64,000 nucleotides of DNA from NCBI GenBank assembly GCA_003194525.1, contig NBIV01000014.1, positions 310,001-374,000 of the forward strand, read 5' to 3'. A program made the translations under genes and the position numbers. The notes beneath the pieces are model-generated. The model was not told the origin of the DNA. It ran no database searches and was given only the letters and a program-made list of their open reading frames with translations. This stretch comes from Gracilariopsis chorda (taxonomy: Eukaryota > Rhodophyta > Florideophyceae > Gracilariales > Gracilariaceae). How positions within the stretch are numbered: the first letter of the stretch is position 1; every line of letters begins with the position of its first letter. Below are positions 1 through 11,957 of this stretch, one piece after another.

Positions 1-94
1 ACTAGGGAGCCCACCACCTATTGGACCTCATCTCTTAGGCCAAATCTAAAAGACCTATTTTACGGACGTTGTGCTCACCACTGGTTGTACCAAA
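1..94 (+). repeat. 3' end of the 5' LTR of element A
   Basis: This stretch is nearly identical to the last 94 bases of the LTR at 9814-10377 and to the reverse complement of the solo LTR at 8877-9441. The two other copies end in TACCACA; here the end reads TACCAAA. The internal part of element A begins just after it. Confidence 0.8.
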
Positions 95-96
95 AC

Positions 97-108
97 TAGT
101 CTCCTGAC
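97..108 (+). other. Primer binding site of element A
   Basis: TAGTCTCCTGAC lies 2-3 bases after the LTR end. Element B has TGGTCTCCTGAC at the same distance from its own LTR, so the shared core TCTCCTGAC is probably the tRNA primer site. It does not resemble the usual initiator-Met site. The tRNA was not identified. Confidence 0.5.
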
Positions 109-481
109 CTAGATGATTCGTTCCTTAAGGTGTATCTAACAGAGCGTGACAAATAAGCGCTACACACACATTTCTGGTCCCCCCTCGTAGTGGACTCCTT
201 TCTAAGCTGATTTGGAATTGGAGGCAGATCACCTCGACCTACTCCTCCATGGAATCTAAGAATGTACCCGAGAAACCCCCTCTCAGTATCCTCAGGCACT
301 GGGCTCCCGGGGTGTATGCAGCACGCGCAGCGACCCCCAAGGACCCACCGCCATGCTGGATGATCCTGAACGTGTCCTATGGAACGCCGATTACAGTATC
401 GACCAGTTCTGACACCGTCTAAGGAGACTAAATGATCTGAGCATACCAGATAACTCCACCACACCTCTTGAGAATGCTGCC

Positions 482-2505
482 GTGGAAGTTGAAGAACCCC
501 AAACGGCGTCACAACCGCTGCCGCCTCAGGAGATCCAGGCCCAGGGTGCGATAGAACCCAATACACTTATCGAGTCTACGGTCCCATGCCTCACCGATTC
601 GCTCTCGCAAAAGCTCGCCAAACGGACTCCTGCAGGTATCGAGGCGCATTTTGGGTCCGGCTACCACGCCCTAATGGAGGAGATTGCGATCGAACGTACG
701 CACCGGGCGGTAGACGCCCTCTTGCATTCCGATGCTTTCCGGGAGGTGATTTCTGATGTTATCCGAGCGGAGGCTCGCTTCCAAACCACGCAGCTACAAC
801 CGGTAGCAGGGTTACAAAGTGCATCTTCGGTACAAGAGAGGTTCTCTCTATCGACACCTCAGGTAGCGCCAGGCAGAGGAGGACAGGATACTGCCATTAC
901 TCGCGGCGGATAAGGACAGGATATCACCGCAAGGACACGCGCAAGCCTTAGGAATACCGCTATGAACCGTTTGGACCTGACAACCAACAGAGGAGGACAG
1001 GATACCGGTCGCAACAAAACTCATCTTTTGAGATGAGCACAGCATACTCGGCTGGTGAATCACGATAGCAGGAACCCCGTCAGACCCCCAGACACCACTC
1101 AGGAAAGACAAAGCAGAAAAGGGAGGTGCAAAAGAAGAAATAGAAGACACCCCGATTCAGAGAGTAGTACGGGCTCTGATTCCGAAAACAGATCCGACTC
1201 AGAGGACGACGCGCCTCTGAAGGAGAAACGACCAGGGGTCAGGAAGATCGTCCCATTAAACGATCTATTCGCCAAAGTGGTGGATTATGAAACCTACATG
1301 TTGAATGATTGCTCCACTGTTTACGACACGTCGGTCGCTGAAGGACTTACGAAGATTCAGCACCAAGTGGATATTCAAATGAAAAAATACATCTTTTCAG
1401 GCGAAGACCCCATCTCAGTGCTGAACTTTATTACACGCTTCCGTTCAGCGTGTAACACTAAAAGCGTGCATGAAGGTGGCGCCATGTGGTGCTTTCAGTT
1501 CTACCTCACTGGGCAGGCGCACTCCCTCTTGCAACCCCGCCTCACAGGAGAAAGCGCAATTGTAAATGATCCTGCAACTGAAGTCCTGATGACGTGCCCG
1601 AGGTGATCAACTTCCTCCTCAAACGGTACGCCAAAGCCGACGTGATTGCGGATGCTGACGCTGCCGTGACCTCTTACCGGCAGAGCACGGGAATGAACGA
1701 AACGGAGTTTACCAGAAACTCTGGAGCAAGCCCTTAAGGTGCGGAAACGTTTACTCCGAACGGCGGTTAAAGTCGCTGTTCGTCACGGGACTCCTTCCTT
1801 CGATACGTGCAAGGGTGCGCAACCTTTTCACAACGCATCATCGGACCACCTATACGGAGTTAGGGCGTTTCGTGTAATCCTACCGGGACACCCACCGCGC
1901 TGCACGGCGAAGCCACCCTACACTTTCGGAAAAACCCTCCGCCTCAAGGAATCGCACGGCTATGGCCTTTACGTTGGACACCAGCACCTCAGGAGACGCA
2001 GACGATCTAACGATTGAAGAGGAGCAGGAAACCCTTGCTCTCAGCTTCGCATCACCCCAAGGGGGACCGTCCTGTTCACGGACAACGTCGTCACCCACCT
2101 CATAAACCTCAGCAGGATCATTTTGGAATGTTCGCTTCGCAAATCCTCGAAGTTACCCACCTCCTTCTAGGATTAGTTGTCCGAGAACCGGTGCACTGCA
2201 CCACTCTCACCCTGGCAATGAGGACCGCCATCCTTCAAGAGAGGGAGAAGAACTTCCATGCAGCGAAAGACACCTATTCGGAGAATGATACTTACCATAC
2301 GGCTTATGGCGATTTCTGTTCCCCTCAAGTTCATTATGGATACCGCACCCCATCGGGGAAAGCCGCTCAACCAGTGCCGGCACCACCTACGCAGGAACTA
2401 GCTGCCCCGCCTACAGCTACCATCACCTTGCAAGGGAACGCTTTAACCCCAGTTGCACCGCTGCAAGTGAAAACAGCGCAGGGAACTCGGACACGTTCAA
2501 CTTAG
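482..2505 (+). pseudogene. gag of element A, broken into several frames
   Basis: The capsid-like region is seen in pieces at 482-913, 1055-1606, 1616-1990 and 2014-2505. The second piece has an acidic/basic run (SDSENRSDSEDD) and then YIFSGEDPISVLNFITRFRS, which corresponds to YFTGEDPIMMLDFLLRF in the gag of element B and to FTGDDPIAIIDFLQRF in that of element C. This block is the recognisable part of Ty3/gypsy capsid here. At least three frame changes separate the pieces. No clear CCHC zinc knuckle was found in this copy, whereas B keeps one. Confidence 0.7.
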
Positions 2506-2729
2506 AATAGCCCTCAGAACCGCGCGTAGAGGCTCCGCGTGGCTCCTTTCCATCGAGCCCCCGTCCAACGGAAGTTGCCTCTAGGAAAGAATGGAAATCC
2601 ATGGGCCACATTGCAATGAAATTGGTGGACCTCCCACGTCAAAACGCAATGAAATCACTGGAGCCCCCCATTTTCAGCGGACCCATCCACCACCTTCGAC
2701 AAATCAGTATATTTTCTCCGACGTGAGAA

Positions 2730-3110
2730 ATATACAGTATTTGTTTCCTTAGGATGCTCGCCTCTCACATCAAGCACTGCACGTGCCATCTTTGACGCAG
2801 GCGCCGGTCCAAACTTTGTTCATGTCGACATGATCCCCAGGTCGGCCCTTAACTTCTTAAGGATGCAAAAGCTGCCAATGGCGCGCGATGCCTCGCGGCG
2901 AACGTTAAAACTACTCCGGGGGTCTGCCTTTACATCTCGCTGTCGGATCCTTAACGGTAAGAATGTGATTTTTGGGGTCGACAACTCGGCTGCACCCTGC
3001 ATACTGGGGACGTCTTTTGTGGAAGTGTATGTGCGTGGCATCTACCCACGCCTGCGGAAGGTTACATTTCATAATGCTGCCCCTGTTGGTATCGTGTCCC
3101 CATTTCCGGG
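2730..3110 (+). pseudogene. Retroviral-type aspartic protease of element A
   Basis: Just after position 2780 the frame reads ARAIFDAGAGPNFV, the active-site loop of a retropepsin with DAG in place of the usual DTG or DSG. About 70 residues later ILGTSFV fits the second conserved block (ILG) of the fold. Position between gag and reverse transcriptase agrees. Stops and a frame change around 2720 cut it from gag. Confidence 0.6.
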
Positions 3111-3122
3111 ACCCATCGCAAA

Positions 3123-4316
3123 ATGCACGTCAAGTGGGTAGACTTCCAAAGGAGAAGAGACGCAGTCAAATCACCTCCGCGTGGTGAAAAGTGTTTAGAT
3201 ATCCGCAAGGACCCAGGCCGAAGTCTGGGTGCAATCATCCACCTCACGGTTGTTATTTTTGCATGGGAGCCCTCACCTTACTACGATGCAACACTCCATG
3301 ATGGCGAATGGTGTCATGTAGTGCCCACCATCACCTTCAGGTTTGTCGTTGCCAACGTTAAGGAGTCTCCTTTAAGGCTCCACAATGGCACCGTAGTAGG
3401 GATAGCTTTGCCCGCTCCTACCGGACTGGCCCAGATCCCGCCAAATGAATACCTTACCGTACAGGACACTGTCACCGACATGGAGACTGATTCTTCACCG
3501 TCGTCTCCTAAAGAGACAACCCCTGCCCCATGGCAGGAGAAGGTCCAAATTGGCGAAGAATGCCTAAAGTATCGCCAAAGCACAATAGAAATGTTATCGA
3601 CCTTTGAGAATATGTGGTCTGGCCGTTTGGAAGAAGTGAACTTGACCAAGCACCGGATCCAGTTAACACCTGAGACGAAACCGGTACACCAACTCCCAAG
3701 GAGAGCAGGACCCCATGCACGCAATTTCGAGCGTGAGAAGATCCAACGCATGTTAGACAAGGGCGTGATTGAGCCGTCCACCTCCGAATGGGCATTTACT
3801 GTGGTGTTCGCCAAGAAGAAAGATGTATCACTGATGTTTTGTATCAATTACAGGCGCCTGAATGAGGTAACTGTGCAGGGTTCCTACCCGATACCCCGCA
3901 TGGATGAATGTATCGAGTCCTTAGGTGATGCGCTGGTATTATCTACTATGGACTCTAATATTGGATACTGGCAAATCGAGATGGACGACGCCGATAAGGA
4001 AAAAACAAGGTTTACCACCCCTTGTGGCACATTCAGATTCCTACGGATGCCTTTTGGATTGAAAAACGCCCCAGCCACATTCCAGCGGGCAGTATACATA
4101 ATCCTGTGAAAGGTGAAGTGGCAATACGCCCTTGTATATATTGACGACGTCATTATCTACTCGCGCACCGTGAAGGAGCACTTCGCGCATGTTAGACAGG
4201 TCCTCCAACTCCTGAAGGATGCTTGCCTAATTCTGAAGCTGGAGAAATGCTTCTTCTTCAAGTCTTCTGTGGAGTACTTGGGACATGTAATGCTTACTGG
4301 TCGCCTACAGGTATGA
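3123..4316 (+). pseudogene. Reverse transcriptase of element A, one internal stop and a frame change
   Basis: The fingers and palm of a Ty3/gypsy reverse transcriptase are clear: EKIQRMLDKGVIEPSTSEWA, INYRRLNEV, YPIPRMDECIESLGDA, MPFGLKNAPATFQ, then YIDDVIIYSR with the catalytic YIDD at about 4138-4149. A TGA at 4107-4109 interrupts the frame between the two blocks, and after 4316 the reading continues in another frame into RNase H. The aspartate of the first catalytic block is present (STMDSNIGYWQ), with a changed neighbourhood compared with the usual LDL.SGYWQ. Confidence 0.85.
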
Positions 4317-5266
4317 AGCAAGACCAAGAGGCCATCAAGGAAGCCAAACCGCGCACGGACCAGACGGAGCCACATTATTTCTTAGGATTGTGCATCGTCT
4401 CCCGCAAGTTTGTCCCTAATTTCTGCCAAATAGCGGCCCCATTGAACTGCCTTTCGGAGAAAAATGAAGCAATGCAAATTGGCACCTTGACGGACGAGGA
4501 GTACGAAGCTTTCGACATCCTGAAGGGGAAGCTGATTGAACCTCCAATATTCGTTCTACCGAAATGGCAGGGACGCATGGTTTTGGATACGGACGCCTGT
4601 AAGTACCAGGTGGGATGCAGTCTCCTACGGGAACAACCGGAAGGTGGACTGCAGACAATAGATTAGTGGAGTCGTAGCCACTCTCAGGTGGAGTGGAACT
4701 ACTCCACCTCCAAGCGAGAATGTCTCGCTATCGTGTGGGCAGTACTAGTACTGTGCCCCTACTTGGATGGTACGGGCTTCACCTTGAGGACTGATCATGC
4801 TCCACTGAAGTGTATAGTTTCCTCGACGGACGCCTACAAACGCCTAGAACGTTGGAGGTTGCGCCTGCTGGAGTACGAGTTTGATATCGTCTATCGCCCA
4901 GGCGTGAAGCACCAGGCAGTGGACGCTCTGTCCCGTACATCCACCGATAGAGAAGATACAACCCCCTTGGAGGACACCATTCTGGGCCTCACCCTATGCG
5001 GGACAAAGAGAGGAAGCGAACATGAAGGACATTCCGTGGAATGTAATAACCGCAGTGGAAAATATGCCGGTATTCCTGAGGTGATCGGCCTAGTGAAGGA
5101 GGAGAAGGAAGTACTCCCCATAACCATGGAGAAATTCCTTAAGTACCAGAGCACGGAACGTTTCTGTAAGGAGAGCCTCCCCACTGTTGGACACTCTACA
5201 TTCCTCTTCGATATAGATAGTGATGGCCTGTTGGTGCGCCGCGCAACCCTTGACGGCGCACTCTGA
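4300..5266 (+). pseudogene. RNase H of element A
   Basis: Frame pieces 4300-4666 and 4688-5266 give the connection domain (FLGLCIVSRKFVPNF), LDTDACKYQVGCSL for the first RNase H strand, then WNYSTSKRECLAIVWAV and LRTDHAPLKCI, ending in VKHQAVDALSR, which is the typical end of Ty3/gypsy RNase H. A frame break and a TAG at about 4664-4690 split the domain. Confidence 0.8.
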
Positions 5267-5269
5267 AAG

Positions 5270-6772
5270 GTGGTTCCGGCCAGCCTGTGGGCTAGAGTTC
5301 TGTTTCTTTCGCATTATCGGCGCCTCGCAGGACACCCCGGCGGCTCCCGTTTGTATTTCACCATGAGATTGGGCCCTCTACTGAGGTCGGAGCGAAGATA
5401 CCGTTATATCCTGGATATCACCGACCGTTTTTCGAAGCTCACCGGCGCCATTCCTCTGAGGAGTTCCACGGCTGTAGTTATTGCCGACGCCTTTCTGTAG
5501 ATTTGGGTCTACCCGTTCGGGATACCACTGTACCTCCTCACGGGTAACGGTTCCCAATTTACGCCGAAATATATCGGTGCCATCTCAGGAATGCTGGGGA
5601 TGAAACAGCTGTTTACCACTGCCTATCATACCCAGACGAACGGCCAAGCGAAGAGGTTCAACATGACCACCGTCTCAAGTTTAAGACACTTTATTGTGGA
5701 CCACCAGAAGGATTAGGACGCGTACGTGGGCCAGCTCACGTATGCCTATAGCCTTCTGGTGCATCGCTCTACAGGGACTTAACCGTTAAACCTAGTGCTG
5801 TCATGGATCCCGCCAAGCACCGTGATTGGCCAGCGGGCCAAGGCACCCGTTTCAGACAGTCTTGAGGCACCCACGGCTGCCCAATCAAAAAGGGAAACCA
5901 TCAGGCGGTATGAGAACGAACTCGTGCCTGCGAAAGCTATGCTGACCACCTCTCACAGGAGATAGAAACAAGATTTGGACTTAAAGGTGAAGCGAAGCTC
6001 ACAAATGAGGGAAGGGGATGAAATATTCCTTGATAAACCCCAGAAGACGTCAGAAAAACCGCCAGACATCACCTGGAAATTGGCGCCAAACACCTTACAG
6101 CCCTACAAAATCCTCGTGACCAATAAGGATATGATGGCCATCGAGGTAGACGGGCTCCGCGACATCGTGTCACGAGACGGGGTGACAAAATTCCCAGAGC
6201 CTCTCTCACGGAAGCAACCTCAGCAGCCACCCATTGCTCATCCCCCACCGCAAGTGTCACCGGCGACAAAACTTGGCATGCCCTGTTCACCTAGTGTAGT
6301 ATCAGTGGACACCCATAGCCGTTCCATGAGTGAAAATGCCCCTCCTTTAGGCAATACTCCTCGGGAAGCCCCGGACATACTCTCGACACCGCAGGGTGGG
6401 ACCCTATATGCAGTGGATCACATCGTATCGCACCGTCGAACCCGTTCAGGAACTACCGCGTCAGATGGTAGCGCTACACCTCAGCAGTTGATACGAATGC
6501 ACGTCCGGAACACATCTCCGAGCACTTCCTCAGGCAATACCATGACAAACTGGAGCGAAACGGCAACTTCTCATAGGCTTTTTCGTTTAAGAAAAGGGGG
6601 GGGGGGGGACCCACAATGGTCTAACCCCGCTTTCTTCACTTACAGGAGACACAAATTTCACTACCTTACAGGTTTCCTTTCGTTTCTTTTCGCACCTATA
6701 GGGACTAATGAACACACTTTAACACTAACCTTAGATGGAACTGCTATAACACCTAAGGGATACCTTTATTGA
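5270..6772 (+). pseudogene. Integrase and C-terminal tail of element A, catalytically dead
   Basis: HYRRLAGHPGG is the remains of the HHCC zinc region, YILDITDRFSKLTGAIPL holds the first catalytic aspartate, and FTTAYHTQTNGQ is conserved core. The second aspartate block reads LLTGNGSQF, with glycine where SDNG is expected, and the final glutamate block reads GQAKRFN, with lysine for glutamate. Stops occur at 5498, 5714 and 5779. A tail from 5975 carries a GPY/F-like stretch (LAPNTLQPYKILV) and a Pro/Ser-rich region. No chromodomain was found, unlike in B. A G-run of 12 or more lies near 6597. Confidence 0.75.
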
Positions 6773-6808
6773 ATTTAGGAACTGGATCTGTGCAGGCTAT
6801 GTCACTGC

Positions 6809-9764
6809 CTAAAGTTTCCGGCCAAAGCGCGCCGCATACTCTGCATTCAAGCGCAGCATTGCCACCGTGGCCTGGTTATCGATGAACACCTTCACGCTGT
6901 CACGCATCGCGTCCAGGGAATCGTTATCCGTACGTGGCTTCCGGAGCTCCAGCACCCAGCCGCAAGCCTTGCGCATAGCCTCAACGGGGGAAGCTGGTGC
7001 AATGATGCCCACCACCAGGCAGGCTTGCACCAACTTCTGAAAGGCGACTGCCATCGCACCTTCTGGTGACCTGACGGCCGTAGCGACCATTAAAGGAGCT
7101 GCAGATACCATCATTGGGGCAGACGCACTGGCCTGGATAGGAGAAGCAGGTCCAGCCACCGAAGGCGATGGCAACGGAAGAGCCGGAGAAATGGCCACAG
7201 GCGCCCACACCGGAGGTGGGGAGTAAGTCGGCGGTAGCACACTCCTCAATGTGTGCTGCATCGCAGGAGCCGAGAGAACCGAAGGCGTTGGACCCACTGG
7301 GGCAGGTGCGATCGCATCCTCCTCCATAGGCAAAACATCCATCCCCACCGCAGGGACCGCAGGCACCGACGACGGAGTGACAGTGCCAGGAGCTTCAGCA
7401 TCAAAGGCAAAAGTAGGAGAAGCATCACCACTAATTGCAGGGGCTACGGAAAATCCTCCAACCGGCGAGAGAACTGGCGTGCGAATCGACAGACTCTCCA
7501 CCTTAGGATCATAATCGGAGACATGCACTCGGGGCACCTTAAGCGCCCTCTCTTCAATATGGCGTGGAAAAGCAACATATGCGCGTTGGTCATCGTCACC
7601 GTTCGGACTTCGTCTGATGGGGTAGAACTTGTCTTCGTCATAGTCCTACCACTGGACACTTGGGATTTCAGACCAGTCCACCTGAAGGTTGTAATCAAGA
7701 ACAGCCTTCGCTTCTTCCGCACTCCACGTGGTGCCCCTGACATGGTTTTGGACAACCAAGGAGCAGATGTACCAAATCATAGCCACCGAAAGGGGACGTA
7801 AACGACCCGGTATAGGCTGGTATGACGAGTTCTAATAGAGGCAACCATTGCAACTCCGCGTATAGAAGAGGACACCTTCGTCTGCTGCCTGACGGTACGC
7901 TATAAGCGCCCCCACAGCGAACTCCATAAAGGCAATCAACATAAAGAAACCCCTCAGAGGGCCGTGGGTATCCAGTACATCAGATGTGTGATATGCAAGG
8001 ACGAGAGGCGTCGCCACGCCCAGGTGAGGCGACACCCAATGGCTCCTCCAGAATTTGACAATGGGCACGTAGTATTTGGAACGCTGACCTGAAGGGATAT
8101 CATGGAGCTCCGTTTTGTGCCATCTGAAGAGGAATCTAAAGGTGTTCCTGATATGTGTTTCGTCCGCGGAGTTGGTACCCCAGTTACTGCGGTTTAACCA
8201 ATAAAGGTCGTCGTAGGGAGAGTCACAAGAAAGCAGCATCAGAGGAGAGTGGCCATCCGAGAGGCTGCCAGGACGGTGCTCCAGATGATGAATGGATTCC
8301 TTCTGAAGAAGACGTTGCAGACGTGACTGCATGTCGCCTTCCTCAATACACCTAAGGTGGACGGTATCGCAGTACCCCATCGTTGTCGGAGCGTTATCGC
8401 CATGAACAGGAACGTGGAGCCAATGGGCGCGATACGAATCCTCACGGTTCTGTTTGCCCTCCCTCCAGGGAGTTTCGGGAACCGCGTGAAAGTGTCTCGC
8501 CTGAAGGTATTGCGCGAAATGGTGGATGTATTCACCGACGGAGCACGGTAGGCTGACTGGCCGATCGTGGAAAGGCACGAACATCCGAGTGGCGCGATGA
8601 TCGAGATGCTCCCCAGGCCGGAGTGGCGCACCAGTAAAGGTTTGGTACACCTGAGAATCCACGGGAGTCAACGTTTGATCGTTGTAAGCTTGATAGGTTT
8701 CAATTAAAAAGAAGAAAGCAGAAAGAGCAGGAGAAATTTGTGTGTTGACACCAGAAAAGAAGGAACATACCTGCAGAGGAATGCCGCCGCTTATATGTCA
8801 TTCAGGAATCGCGGGACTATCGCGACGTTGTAGAGGAATTCGTGTGAGTGACGCCTCGGAGGATGCAGGAGACGTATGTGGTACAGCCAGTGGTGAGAAC
8901 AACGTCCGTAAAATAGGACGTTTAGATTTGGCCTAACGGATGAGTTCCAAGAGGTATTGGTCTCCCTAATATAGGAGCTGCAACGGGGGGAATCCTGAAA
9001 GGAGATCCGCAAGCAACAGGCTAAGAGCGGGTTCACTGGGCGGAAGATAAACCTATACTCGCTGCTATGGGACGCGCTGGGTATCGGCGGCTTAGAAACC
9101 ACACCTAAATAATGACGTAATAGTGTACCTGAAGGTGAGTATCACGAGGTTTAACCAGACGAGCTAGAACAAGCCTTGAGTGTGCTCGGTATACTTCCCC
9201 GGAGGTGGAGCTCCAGCGACGCACTATATACAGTGCCGCCAGCTGACGTCGACGGAAACTATCTACTGTATCTTATAAAAATCTAAGCTAGGTCATCCTA
9301 CCTAATTGAATTAAAATCCGCTGGGAAATTCCTCCGGAGTGGTGTGCCCACGTGTCACGAGTTAGAAAATACAGATAATCAGTTAGGAATCTTCCGTAAC
9401 AGCTGATCCTTAGAAGCATATATAGTACCCACTGTACTACAACGTAGACCGCGCCATAATGCGGAACCGATTCATAGTTTCGCGTTCAGGCGTTCCACCA
9501 GGATATGAAAATCGCCCGCACTAGGAAGTCGAGAAACGGGGCTGAAACGCACCTGGTGACCAGAAGGAGTTGCACCTGATGTGTGAGCGAACGCAAATAG
9601 ATACGCGTGATATCAGGGCCGATTCTTCGCCTTGGAGGTTCCGAATGGACACCGCGCAGAAGGAAAGCGTAAGCAAGGACAGCACCTGCAATGGAGGTAA
9701 CAAGACTAGCCGCTGCAAGGATCGACCGTAGAGGACTCGCAGAATCACCGAAGGAGACGAGCAC
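6809..9764 (-). pseudogene. Antisense reading region between pol and 3' LTR of element A
   Basis: On the minus strand three long pieces follow each other: 9764-9486, with one strongly hydrophobic segment (SILAAASLVTSIAGAVLAYAFLL), 8671-7832 (279 residues, rich in H, R, W and Y) and 7750-6809 (an acidic stretch with DYDEDKF and DDDQRAYV, then a long Pro/Ala/Ser/Val-rich tail). The region ends 36 bases past the end of the sense pol frame, so the two run tail to tail. Element B has a region with the same placement and some shared motifs. I recognise no family. The hydrophobic segment could suggest an envelope-like or membrane role, but that is speculation. The solo LTR at 8877-9441 interrupts it. 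Confidence 0.5.
8877..9441 (-). repeat. Solo LTR of the A family, reversed
   Basis: 565 bases homologous to the LTR at 9814-10377 in opposite orientation, with TG and CA ends. It is flanked by the perfect 5-bp target duplication ACGTA (8872-8876 and 9442-9446). It therefore inserted as a separate A-family copy into element A and lost its interior by LTR recombination. Confidence 0.85.
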
Positions 9765-9800
9765 TTAGGCGTGATGCACCTCGAGGAAGTGGTGCAATCC

Positions 9801-9811
9801 AAGAAAAGAGG
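9801..9811 (+). other. Polypurine tract of element A
   Basis: AAGAAAAGAGG lies immediately before the 3' LTR start (TGTAGTACAG). This is the place and composition expected for plus-strand priming. Confidence 0.7.
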
Positions 9812-9813
9812 TA

Positions 9814-10377
9814 TGTAGTACAGTGCGTATTGTATATGCTCCTAAGGATGGGCTGTTACAGAAGATTCCTAACGGAGTATCTGTATTATCTAAATGGTGC
9901 CCCGTAGCATACAACTCCAGAGAAATCGTTCCAACGCACTGTAACTCGATTAGGTAGAACAACCTAACTTAGATTTTTATAGGGTACAGTAGATAGTTTC
10001 CATCGAGGTCAGCTCACGGCACTGTATACAGTGCGCCGCGAAAACTCAACCTCCGGGGATGTAAACCTAGCACACTCGACGCTTGGTCTAACTCGTCTGG
10101 TTCAGCCTCGTGATACTCACCTTCAGTACAATATTACATCATCCTCTAGGTGTAGTTTCTAAGCCGCCGATACCAAGCGCGTCCCATAGCAGCCCCTGTA
10201 GGATTATTGTCTGCCCATTTAACCCGCTCTCCGCTTGGTGCTTGCGGATTTCCTTTCAGGATTCCCTCCGTCGCCGCTCCTATACTAGGGAGACCACCGC
10301 CTATTGGAACTCATCTGTTAGGCCAAATCTTAAAGTCCTATTTTACGGACGTTGTGCTCACTACTGGCTGTACCACA
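9814..10377 (+). repeat. 3' LTR of element A
   Basis: About 564 bases starting TGTAGTACAG and ending TACCACA. Its end matches the window start (1-94) and its whole length matches the reversed solo LTR at 8877-9441. A purine tract precedes it. Confidence 0.8.
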
Positions 10378-11176
10378 CAAATGGCTAACAGAAAACCCAA
10401 GGGTCATGTGTAACTTGTAGTTATCATGCTTGAGAAAACAAATAGGTACCAATTGGTCTTCTACTGCTTCCTCTTCAGTGACCAAAAGGTAAACATACAT
10501 ACAAGAACCAGCTGGTGCCGGTTGGCCTTCCGAATGGGACTGGTTGGGATTGGCCTGCGGCCCAACTTTTAGACGTTTTCTGCCTGTGGTGGTACGGTGG
10601 CGGCTTCCTCTGCCGTTTCTGCACCAGTGACCAGATTCACCTGTTGATTTCCAGGAGGTTGTTTGTCCTGAAGCTGTCGGTTTCCGCCCGCCTGGCCAGA
10701 TACCACCTGATGGTTTTGCTGACGCACCTGTAGGAGCGCTACTATAACATGAGGGGTGACATTAGGACATATCGTAGCCGAGTGGTGAGGTGACAGGCAA
10801 AATCAACAAAGCAGATTCCCAGTGGTTGGATAACTCAAAGCCATTCAGGTTCTGCGTATTGGCGTTCTGTCCATCGGTTGGACACGCGCCATATGGTACT
10901 AAGACCACTGACTCTGAGGTGGGTTCCTACCACTTGGTTGTATAGCAGGTACCTGTTGATTAGGGACGGACATCTGCGTGGCTGGCGTCGACACCTTCGA
11001 GGCTGATGTTACCATTGGGGACCTCCAGGCAGATGAAGGAGAGACCGATGCGGTTGCGGGCCCGATGTGTACCAAGTCGACCATGCATCCAACTGGTGTG
11101 ACATTGTCCGCCATGTCCTCTGAAGATGATGAATAATCCACCTTCAGGGTCCTCCGATTGGTTTATCCTTGCCAGG
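10378..11176 (-). mobile_element. Left piece of minus-strand Ty3/gypsy element C (end of gag)
   Basis: This piece joins in the same minus-strand frame to the gag remains ending at 31701 once element B and one CCAGG are removed, with a stop soon after the join. A frame at 11141-10899 (80 residues, Ser/Pro-rich with SSSSEDM) fits the tail of gag. The piece contains three perfect ACCANNTGGT palindromes (10448, 10507, 10929) and one near match at 11088; these are otherwise concentrated in the right piece of C. Pol of element C is not visible and would lie left of element A if it survives. Confidence 0.6.
10448..11097. repeat. Cluster of ACCANNTGGT palindromes, left piece of element C
   Basis: Perfect copies start at 10448 (AT centre), 10507 (GC) and 10929 (CT); a copy with the first base changed starts at 11088. 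The centre two bases vary while the eight outer bases are kept. Confidence 0.7.
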
Positions 11177-11954
11177 TGAAGTGCAATGCCCTCAGAGATG
11201 GATTATTTGTACTTGGTTGATTTTCTTAAAGTTTCAGTAATGTATTCATTGCATAAACTATGACCACTAATAATGGGACAAGGAAGAGTCAATTGGCGGT
11301 TGGCCACAGTAGTGGGCATGAACCACCAAAGTGGAATAGGTTAGTTAATTCTATTTGTTATTTTTACACCCATTTCTGGGATGGTTAGTACTTATTGCAG
11401 CAGCGAGTTGCTGTCGCACAAGTAAAACTTCCCCAAGAAGGGACCCCAACCTGGGGAATTGGGTCTAGACCTCACCGCCTTCGTGTGTTCTCTACTCCTC
11501 CTTGGAGAGAAGCACCGTAGCTTAAGGAAAGTCTAACCCCATTTCCTATCTAAAGGACCCGAGTATTCGTATTGATATTCCAACTGTCTCGGTGTTTGCC
11601 TTGTATAAGGTTAAATTACTGGCACTGCCGTTAGTCTTCGTCACGACACTCGTGACTCAGCTTTCCCTTATTTTTCCCTTTACAGCTTTCCTGCTACCCA
11701 CGGCTCGTGTTCGCACGTGCCATTAACGTGGAGACCTCACCTCTCTAGAGGACGTCCAACTCCACACACCAATCCTGCAGATACCCGATTCTTGCCTCAA
11801 CTTCCCTGCGCAAGTCGCGACGGGTGGCCTCGGTTTTACAACCCGACATAGTCGTGCCACTCCTGGGAGGGCTCTACCCAACTGGGCTCACCTCTAACGA
11901 GGAAAGATCCCGAACGTCTTTCGGTGCACGCCCGCTTTCGGGCATTGCCCTACA
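11177..11954 (+). repeat. 5' LTR of element B
   Basis: 778 bases with TG and CA ends and imperfect inverted tips (TGAAGTGCAATGCC against GGCATTGCCCTACA). Homologous along its length to 30905-31700 and, reversed, to 34688-35511. Confidence 0.9.
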
Positions 11955-11957
11955 AAG

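Larger units (their letters stand above)
1..10377 (+). mobile_element. Ty3/gypsy LTR retrotransposon A, degenerate, 5' LTR cut by the window edge
   Basis: Plus-strand element with the order LTR end, primer binding site, gag, protease, reverse transcriptase, RNase H, integrase, then an antisense reading region, a purine tract and the 3' LTR. Every sense gene is broken by stops or frame changes. The integrase has lost two of its three catalytic acids, so the copy cannot move by itself. The last about 94 bases of the 5' LTR match 10284-10377 of the 3' LTR. The left flank is outside the window, so the target duplication cannot be checked. The element abuts the left piece of element C, which suggests that A landed in C or was joined to it by rearrangement. 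Confidence 0.85.

Noticed and set aside
8740-8876. A possible primer site (TCTCCTG) after the reversed LTR on the minus strand.
   Set aside because: The LTR is solo, with a perfect target duplication. The short match is chance.
8877-10377. The inverted pair 8877-9441 and 9814-10377 first looked like the ends of one large inverted-repeat transposon.
   Set aside because: Each arm is an LTR. The left arm has its own ACGTA duplication, and the right arm is preceded by a purine tract and matches the 5' LTR end at 1-94.
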